Shown one piece after another: positions 7,247 to 10,416 of a stretch of 10,416 bases of DNA. The DNA is from JAMLHH01 sp035515235. GTDB taxonomy: Bacteria; Bacteroidota; Bacteroidia; Chitinophagales; JADIYW01. Location of the stretch: contig DATJBS010000003.1 in NCBI GenBank assembly GCA_035515235.1, positions 1 to 10,416 on the forward strand. Direction: 5' to 3'. Positions within the stretch are counted from its first letter, which is position 1. The number at the start of each line of letters is the position of its first letter. The notes under the pieces were generated by a model, which did no database searches, was not told the DNA's origin, and saw nothing but the letters and a program-made list of their open reading frames with translations. The translations under genes and the position numbers were made by a program.

Positions 7247-8101
7247 TTGTCAAAAGTCTCTATCATAGAATGTCCAAGAGATGCCATGCAGGGCATTCCG
7301 ACCTTTATTCCTACAGCAAATAAGATTGAATATTTAAATAGTTTACTTAAAGTAGGCTTTGATACTATAGATTGTGGGAGCTTTGTCTCTTCTAAGTCTA
7401 TTCCACAAATGGCTGATTCCTTTCAGGTGATTTCTGGTTTAAATATGGATGATACAGACACAAAATTATCTGTAATAGTGGCGAATGGAAAAGGAGCCGA
7501 TATAGCATGTGAGTTAGATGAAATTACTTATTTAGGTTATCCATTTTCCGTTTCTGAAAAATTCCAACTTAGAAATACGAATTGTAATCTTGAAGCATCT
7601 ATGTTTAGAGTGGAAGAGATTATGAATACTTGCGAAATGTATGGTAAAGAGTTCGTTTTGTATTTATCTATGGCTTTTGGAAATCCTTATGACGAAGTAT
7701 ATCATCCAGAAATTGTCTCTCATTGGGTAGATAGATTGAGTGGGTTGGGAGTGACTCTTTTTTCAGTATCTGATACGATAGGAGTAGCGAAACCTGAAGG
7801 AATAGATGAGTTATTTAATATGCTTTATGGAGATTTTCCAGAATTGAAATTCAGTGCCCATTTTCATACGACTCCAAATACTTGGGAAGAAAAAATTGTA
7901 GCTGCTTACGAAGCAGGTTGCAAAAGATTTGACGGAGCTATACTTGGTTTTGGTGGATGTCCTATGGCTAAAGATGATTTGACAGGAAATATGCCCACAG
8001 AAAAAATGATCGCGTATTTCGAAAATAAAGGTATCAGTACAGGACTTGATTTAGATGCTTTTACTGAATCTCTAAAAATCAGTCAGAAGATATTTGGATA
8101 G
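7247..8101 (+). CDS. Hydroxymethylglutaryl-CoA lyase
   Basis: The enzyme splits 3-hydroxy-3-methylglutaryl-CoA into acetyl-CoA and acetoacetate, the last step of leucine breakdown. It is a cytoplasmic TIM barrel of the DRE-TIM metallolyase superfamily. The 284-residue product carries R11-D12 (ECPRDAMQG), the metal-binding pair H205 and H207 (SAHFHTT) and the catalytic cysteine C238 in the signature GFGGCPMAKDDLTGNM, which separates it from homocitrate and isopropylmalate synthases. The start is TTG at 7247, giving MSKVSIIECPRDAMQ. No in-frame ATG occurs between the promoter box and the conserved N-terminus, and the first strand requires this start. Other leucine-degradation genes are not in the window. 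It converges on the DUF285 surface-protein gene across a 118-bp spacer. Confidence 0.94.
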   Translation: MSKVSIIECPRDAMQGIPTFIPTANKIEYLNSLLKVGFDTIDCGSFVSSKSIPQMADSFQVISGLNMDDTDTKLSVIVANGKGADIACELDEITYLGYPFSVSEKFQLRNTNCNLEASMFRVEEIMNTCEMYGKEFVLYLSMAFGNPYDEVYHPEIVSHWVDRLSGLGVTLFSVSDTIGVAKPEGIDELFNMLYGDFPELKFSAHFHTTPNTWEEKIVAAYEAGCKRFDGAILGFGGCPMAKDDLTGNMPTEKMIAYFENKGISTGLDLDAFTESLKISQKIFG

Positions 8102-8105
8102 TAAT

Positions 8106-8136
8106 TCATTCTTTAAATTAACTCTTTAAAGAATGA
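8106..8136. terminator. 12-bp perfect hairpin between convergent genes, possible bidirectional terminator
   Basis: TCATTCTTTAAA (8106-8117) pairs perfectly with TTTAAAGAATGA (8125-8136) around the 7-base loop TTAACTC. The hairpin begins 5 bases after the HMG-CoA lyase stop, where a terminator would be expected. It has no T run on either side and an A/T-rich stem, so it is not a textbook Rho-independent terminator. Confidence 0.5.
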
Positions 8137-8172
8137 GATTGCTTCACTGTGTTTTATTTCGTTCGCAATGAC
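8137..8172. repeat. Possible remnant of a dispersed intergenic palindrome
   Basis: The stretch begins GATTGCTTCACT and ends TTCGTTCGCAATGAC, with the arms ATTGC (8138-8142) and GCAAT (8165-8169). From memory, very similar palindromes (GATTGCTTC, a short middle, then CGCAATGAC) are scattered between genes in many Bacteroidota and other genomes. Compared with that form, this copy seems to have about ten extra bases (GTGTTTTATT) in the middle. It sits directly beside the preceding hairpin. The dispersed nature cannot be shown from one copy. Confidence 0.35.
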
Positions 8173-8184
8173 GAGTGTCTTTAT

Positions 8185-8216
8185 CTTCTCATCATCTAAC
8201 CTTCTCATCATCTAAT
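8185..8216. repeat. Two tandem 16-bp units
   Basis: CTTCTCATCATCTAAC (8185-8200) is followed directly by CTTCTCATCATCTAAT (8201-8216), with 15 of 16 bases identical. The pair ends 3 bases before the stop codon of the minus-strand surface-protein gene. No third copy is adjacent. A short tandem array like this can vary in copy number between strains. Confidence 0.8.
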
Positions 8217-8219
8217 TTT

Positions 8220-9815
8220 CTATTTAGCAATAATCAGTTTATGATTCTTTATCTCATTATTAGACACTATCGAAATGTTATAAATTCCTTTAGGCAAATA
8301 GTCTAAATTAATTGTTTCATCGGATTTTAAATTTGAACTCTCCCAAAGCATTTTACCGGAAATGCTATATAATGTAACTGAAGCATTGTCAGAAAATCCC
8401 TTGATTTTAAAAGTACCGAAGTTCGGATTTGGATAAATTACAATGTCATTTAATGAATTTCCACAATCAGTATGAAGGATATTTGAATAGGTTTTAATGC
8501 CATCGTAATCTACTTGTCCTAATCTGAAATAAGAATTGTCTGTTGCAGGAAGTTGATAAGCGTATTCTATTTCAGAATTGCTATTTCCTGCTCCAGGGGT
8601 ACGATAAACTTCTAGCCAGTTTTGAGCATCTTTACTGCCTTCAATAATAAAATAATTATTATTGAGTTCAGATTGAGTCGTCCATTTTAAGTTCATCTCT
8701 TTTTCTGAGCAGGTAGCTGACCATTCACTTAGTGTTACTGGTAATGGAATAATTGTAGCAGCATAATATACAAAAGTGCTGAACTCCTCAGCTAAAAATT
8801 CTGCATAATATGAACCGTTTTCTATTCCAGTAGCTATTGGAAAAACTATTTTAGTAGGTATAGGAAGTTCAGGAGCTGCAGTATTCATGGAATTGACTAT
8901 AGGCTGTGGGTCATGCAATTCGACCTTAAGCCATCCTGAAAAATTGATTGGAGAGGTAGGAGAGATGTCTGTACGAATATATGTAGTGTCTTCGGCATTG
9001 AAATATACCCTTACTTTTATTCCATCATTGATGCTATAAGTTCCTGGAGCTTCTATGGAATGCATCCTTCTTCCAAGTCTGAAGTAGTTGGTACCTGAAG
9101 CAGTCTGATAATATCCAGTAGTGCCAGGAGTATGAGTCGTGACATGTGAGGGAATACTAGAAACAAATTTATTAGTAATAGTTACAGTAGTATTGTCATA
9201 ATCAAAAGCATTTCCGTTAGGATCAATATCAATGAGTTTTTTGTGATGATCTAAAGGGCTGGTAAAATAATCACAATTCATATCTGCCACTTCTTCTGTA
9301 GCAGGCGGAACAAGAGTATTGAATGGTGCAAAAACTGCATCACCAGTAATTATCCAGCCTTTGGTGAGAAGACTATTTCTTGCAGCTACTGCATTAGTAC
9401 CATATTGCATTCCTATTGCTCCTAGATTTCTTCCACTTGGACATAATGGATTATTACTCCAACCAATGAGTGTTTTAGTATAATTGCCACAATCTAAACC
9501 TGAGTTGTCAAAAATGGATTGTAAAGGGACAATTGTATTTAATTTCCAATCGCCTAAAGGTTGATTAAATGCAGTGGCATTCTCGAACATATACGCCATA
9601 CCGATAACACTTGCTGTATTCCAATCGCCTATAGGTTGATTAAATGCAGTGGCAGATTTAAACATATCCCCCATATCGGTAACTTTGGCTGTATTCCAAT
9701 TGCCTATAGCTTGATTAAATGATTCGGAATATGCAAACATTAACGTTGTAGTTGTAACATTTGCAGTATTCCAGTTGCCTATTGGCTGATTAAATGCAGT
9801 GGCAATATGAAACAT
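8220..9815 (-). CDS. DUF285-repeat surface protein with T9SS sorting tail, C-terminal part of a frameshifted gene
   Basis: This frame carries most of a BspA-like surface protein and is out of frame with its N-terminal part (9790-10272). In order: DUF285 repeats of 25 residues (FNQPIGNWNTA type, residues 1-100), the usual cap ending AARNSLLTKGWIITGDAVF (to 162), an unassigned region (163-356), an FN3-like module common in Bacteroidota (357-447, LPVTLSEW to VDYDGIKTYS) and a type A T9SS C-terminal sorting domain (457-531, YPNPNFG at 461-467, ending KLIIAK). The first ATG (9815) is an internal repeat methionine, not a natural start. Removing one G from the G7 run just upstream on the coding strand joins both parts into a 683-residue protein. 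The tail would route an exported protein through T9SS to the surface. Adhesion is inferred, not shown. Confidence 0.85.
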   Translation of the reverse strand: MFHIATAFNQPIGNWNTANVTTTTLMFAYSESFNQAIGNWNTAKVTDMGDMFKSATAFNQPIGDWNTASVIGMAYMFENATAFNQPLGDWKLNTIVPLQSIFDNSGLDCGNYTKTLIGWSNNPLCPSGRNLGAIGMQYGTNAVAARNSLLTKGWIITGDAVFAPFNTLVPPATEEVADMNCDYFTSPLDHHKKLIDIDPNGNAFDYDNTTVTITNKFVSSIPSHVTTHTPGTTGYYQTASGTNYFRLGRRMHSIEAPGTYSINDGIKVRVYFNAEDTTYIRTDISPTSPINFSGWLKVELHDPQPIVNSMNTAAPELPIPTKIVFPIATGIENGSYYAEFLAEEFSTFVYYAATIIPLPVTLSEWSATCSEKEMNLKWTTQSELNNNYFIIEGSKDAQNWLEVYRTPGAGNSNSEIEYAYQLPATDNSYFRLGQVDYDGIKTYSNILHTDCGNSLNDIVIYPNPNFGTFKIKGFSDNASVTLYSISGKMLWESSNLKSDETINLDYLPKGIYNISIVSNNEIKNHKLIIAK

Positions 9816-10142
9816 ACCCCCCCATGTTGGTTACACTCCCTGTATTCCAGTTGTCTAATGGCTGATTAAATGTTCTGGCGCGATAAAACATACTCCCCAT
9901 ATCGGTAACCTTACCTGTATTCCAATTGCCTATAGGTTGATTAAATGCACCTGCATAACTAAACATAGAACTCATATTGGTAACGCTCGCTGTATTCCAA
10001 TTGTCTAGTGGTTGATTAAAAACTAGGGCATAATCAAACATATTTGACATATTTGTAATATTACTTACATTCCAAGAATTGATATTCCCGTTAAAAAGAA
10101 TACAATATCTAAACATATTTGACATATTAGTTACACCTGATA
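9540..10142 (-). repeat. DUF285 tandem repeat array, 75-bp period
   Basis: The coding sequence repeats every 75 bases (25 residues). The anchor (T/C)TGATTAAA on the + strand occurs at 9561, 9636, 9711, 9786, 9862, 9937 and 10012, with a diverged copy (CCCGTTAAA) at 10087. The intervals are 75, 75, 75, 76, 75, 75 and 75. Eight units can be counted in the protein (FNGNINSWN, then FNQPLDNWN/FNQPIGNWN variants, last FNQPLGDWK). Units alternate partly between PLDNWN and PIGNWN, and some share long near-identical DNA, which suggests past duplication or gene conversion between units. Confidence 0.9.
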
Positions 10143-10272
10143 GATTAGGTATATCAGGAGCAGAGTAGCTCATATTTTCACAACCTTTAAAAGCAACTTC
10201 CATACTAGTCCAATTGGCAGTGCCCCAGTTTTCTAAATCAATAAGTCTTGTTCTATCTGCACCATAATCCAT
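9790..10272 (-). CDS. DUF285-repeat surface protein, N-terminal part of a frameshifted and 5'-truncated gene
   Basis: This 160-residue frame holds the start of the repeat region: the lead-in block RLIDLENWGTANWTSMEVAF, a diverged first unit (PNLSGVTNMSNMF) and then regular 25-residue DUF285 units up to VTNMGG. The last eight residues (YVSYCHCI) are read out of frame after the C7 run and are not natural. No signal peptide precedes the repeats. Relatives normally have one, followed by a PKD-like domain, before the NWG block. An in-frame TGA (10279-10281) stands two codons ahead of the ATG at 10272, so the missing part is not simply a mis-chosen start. Without a Sec signal the T9SS tail of the downstream part could not act. 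The gene therefore looks degenerate, although the repeats themselves are well preserved. Confidence 0.75.
   Translation of the reverse strand: MDYGADRTRLIDLENWGTANWTSMEVAFKGCENMSYSAPDIPNLSGVTNMSNMFRYCILFNGNINSWNVSNITNMSNMFDYALVFNQPLDNWNTASVTNMSSMFSYAGAFNQPIGNWNTGKVTDMGSMFYRARTFNQPLDNWNTGSVTNMGGYVSYCHCI
9817..9823. other. Run of seven C (G7 on the coding strand) at the frame break
   Basis: Other units of the array have at most five C at this place (for example CATATCCCCC and CATACTCCCC), encoding the Met-Gly-x-Met-Phe turn. With seven, the reading VTNMGG continues as YVSYCHCI and stops. With six it would read VTNMGGMFHIATAF and stay in frame. The extra base may be a true mutation, a slippage-prone switch site, or a sequencing error in a homopolymer. 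Confidence 0.85.
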
Positions 10273-10300
10273 ATAAAATCAATAGCGTCCTAAACGTTTT

Positions 10301-10366
10301 AAAAAAAAGAGGGAGAATCTCGTATCTCAAATTAACTTTGAGTTGCACAACAAAACCCCTCCCTCT
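10301..10366 (-). terminator. Hairpin followed by T8 upstream of the DUF285 gene: terminator, attenuator or end of a short RNA
   Basis: On the minus strand AGAGGGAG (10366-10359) pairs with CTCCCTCT (10315-10308), and the second arm runs into eight T (10308-10301), the form of an intrinsic terminator. G-U pairs can extend the stem inward by two. The 43-base loop contains its own perfect hairpin, CTCAAA/TTTGAG (10342-10337 with 10331-10326) around GTTAA. On the + strand no T run follows, so the signal is directional. It could end an upstream gene outside the window, attenuate the DUF285 gene, or terminate a small RNA started by the adjacent promoter box. Confidence 0.55.
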
Positions 10367-10371
10367 CATGA

Positions 10372-10406
10372 CAAATATAACTTTGTTTTCTCAAATAATT
10401 TCCAAA
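10372..10406 (-). promoter_or_regulatory. Bacteroidota-type promoter upstream of the hairpin and DUF285 gene
   Basis: Minus-strand TATATTTG (10379-10372) matches TAnnTTTG exactly. A TTTG (10406-10403) lies 23 bases upstream, at the long end of the spacing reported for Flavobacteria (17-23). A second TTTG (10395-10392) is too close at 12 bases. Transcription would start about 10368-10364, at the first arm of the hairpin. Confidence 0.5.
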
Positions 10407-10416
10407 TTAGATCGTT

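Noticed and set aside
9540..10142. The 75-bp periodic array as a CRISPR or non-coding satellite
   Set aside because: The period is a multiple of three, the array is open in frame apart from one base, and it encodes well-known DUF285 repeats. There are no unique spacers.
10308..10366. The inverted arms AGAGGGAG/CTCCCTCT as ends of a tiny insertion element
   Set aside because: There is no transposase and no target-site duplication, and the T8 tract with a promoter on one side fits a transcription signal better.
10253..10369. 38-codon minus-strand frame starting ATG at 10369, ending with a hydrophobic, signal-peptide-like run (TLLILYGLWC)
   Set aside because: The ATG sits at the predicted transcript start, the frame runs through the hairpin and T8 signal, and it stops at TAG inside the DUF285 gene. 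It could be a leader peptide or the remains of a lost signal peptide, but nothing supports translation.

Overview
The window comes from an AT-rich bacterium of the phylum Bacteroidota. The evidence is a type IX secretion (T9SS) C-terminal sorting domain on a surface protein built of BspA-like DUF285 repeats, several upstream boxes matching the Bacteroidota promoter consensus TAnnTTTG, little sign of Shine-Dalgarno sites, and protein sequences of the usual Bacteroidota type throughout. The class or genus cannot be fixed from the sequence alone. No mobile element, CRISPR array, phage gene, tRNA or rRNA was seen.

Layout. Bases 1-1476 (+) hold the larger part of a membrane-anchored, FMN-binding glutamate-synthase-like protein whose start lies left of the window. 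It runs tail-to-tail, with a 6-bp overlap, into mutS (1471-4077, -). mutS is divergent from a small SpoU/TrmH-type RNA methyltransferase (4126-4665, +), which itself overlaps tail-to-tail by 13 bp with yraN (4653-5006, -). After an 82-bp divergent spacer comes a tightly packed + strand unit: an archaeal-type phosphoglucose/phosphomannose isomerase (5089-6090), lipB (6087-6788, GTG start, 4-bp overlap) and a 132-residue Bacteroidota protein of unknown function (6782-7180, 7-bp overlap). An HMG-CoA lyase (7247-8101) follows with its own promoter box. These genes are ordinary housekeeping functions: mismatch repair, RNA modification, sugar-phosphate isomerisation, protein lipoylation and leucine/HMG-CoA catabolism.

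The right-hand part is accessory in character. Bases 8102-8219 are a 118-bp spacer with a 12-bp perfect hairpin, a fragment resembling a dispersed intergenic palindrome, and two tandem 16-bp units. Bases 8220-10272 (-) are one surface-protein gene (DUF285 repeats, a repeat cap, an unassigned middle, an FN3-like module and a T9SS sorting tail). It is broken into two reading frames by one extra base in a run of seven C. The 75-bp repeat period becomes 76 in exactly that unit. The gene also lacks a signal peptide and has an in-frame stop two codons before its first ATG, so it looks 5'-truncated.

Upstream of it, bases 10301-10406 (-) form a compact promoter, hairpin and T8 unit that could make a short terminated RNA or act as a leader attenuator. 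No complete new biological system is visible. The most interesting points are the repeat-gene frame break, this compact RNA-like unit, and the uncharacterised protein translationally coupled to lipB.
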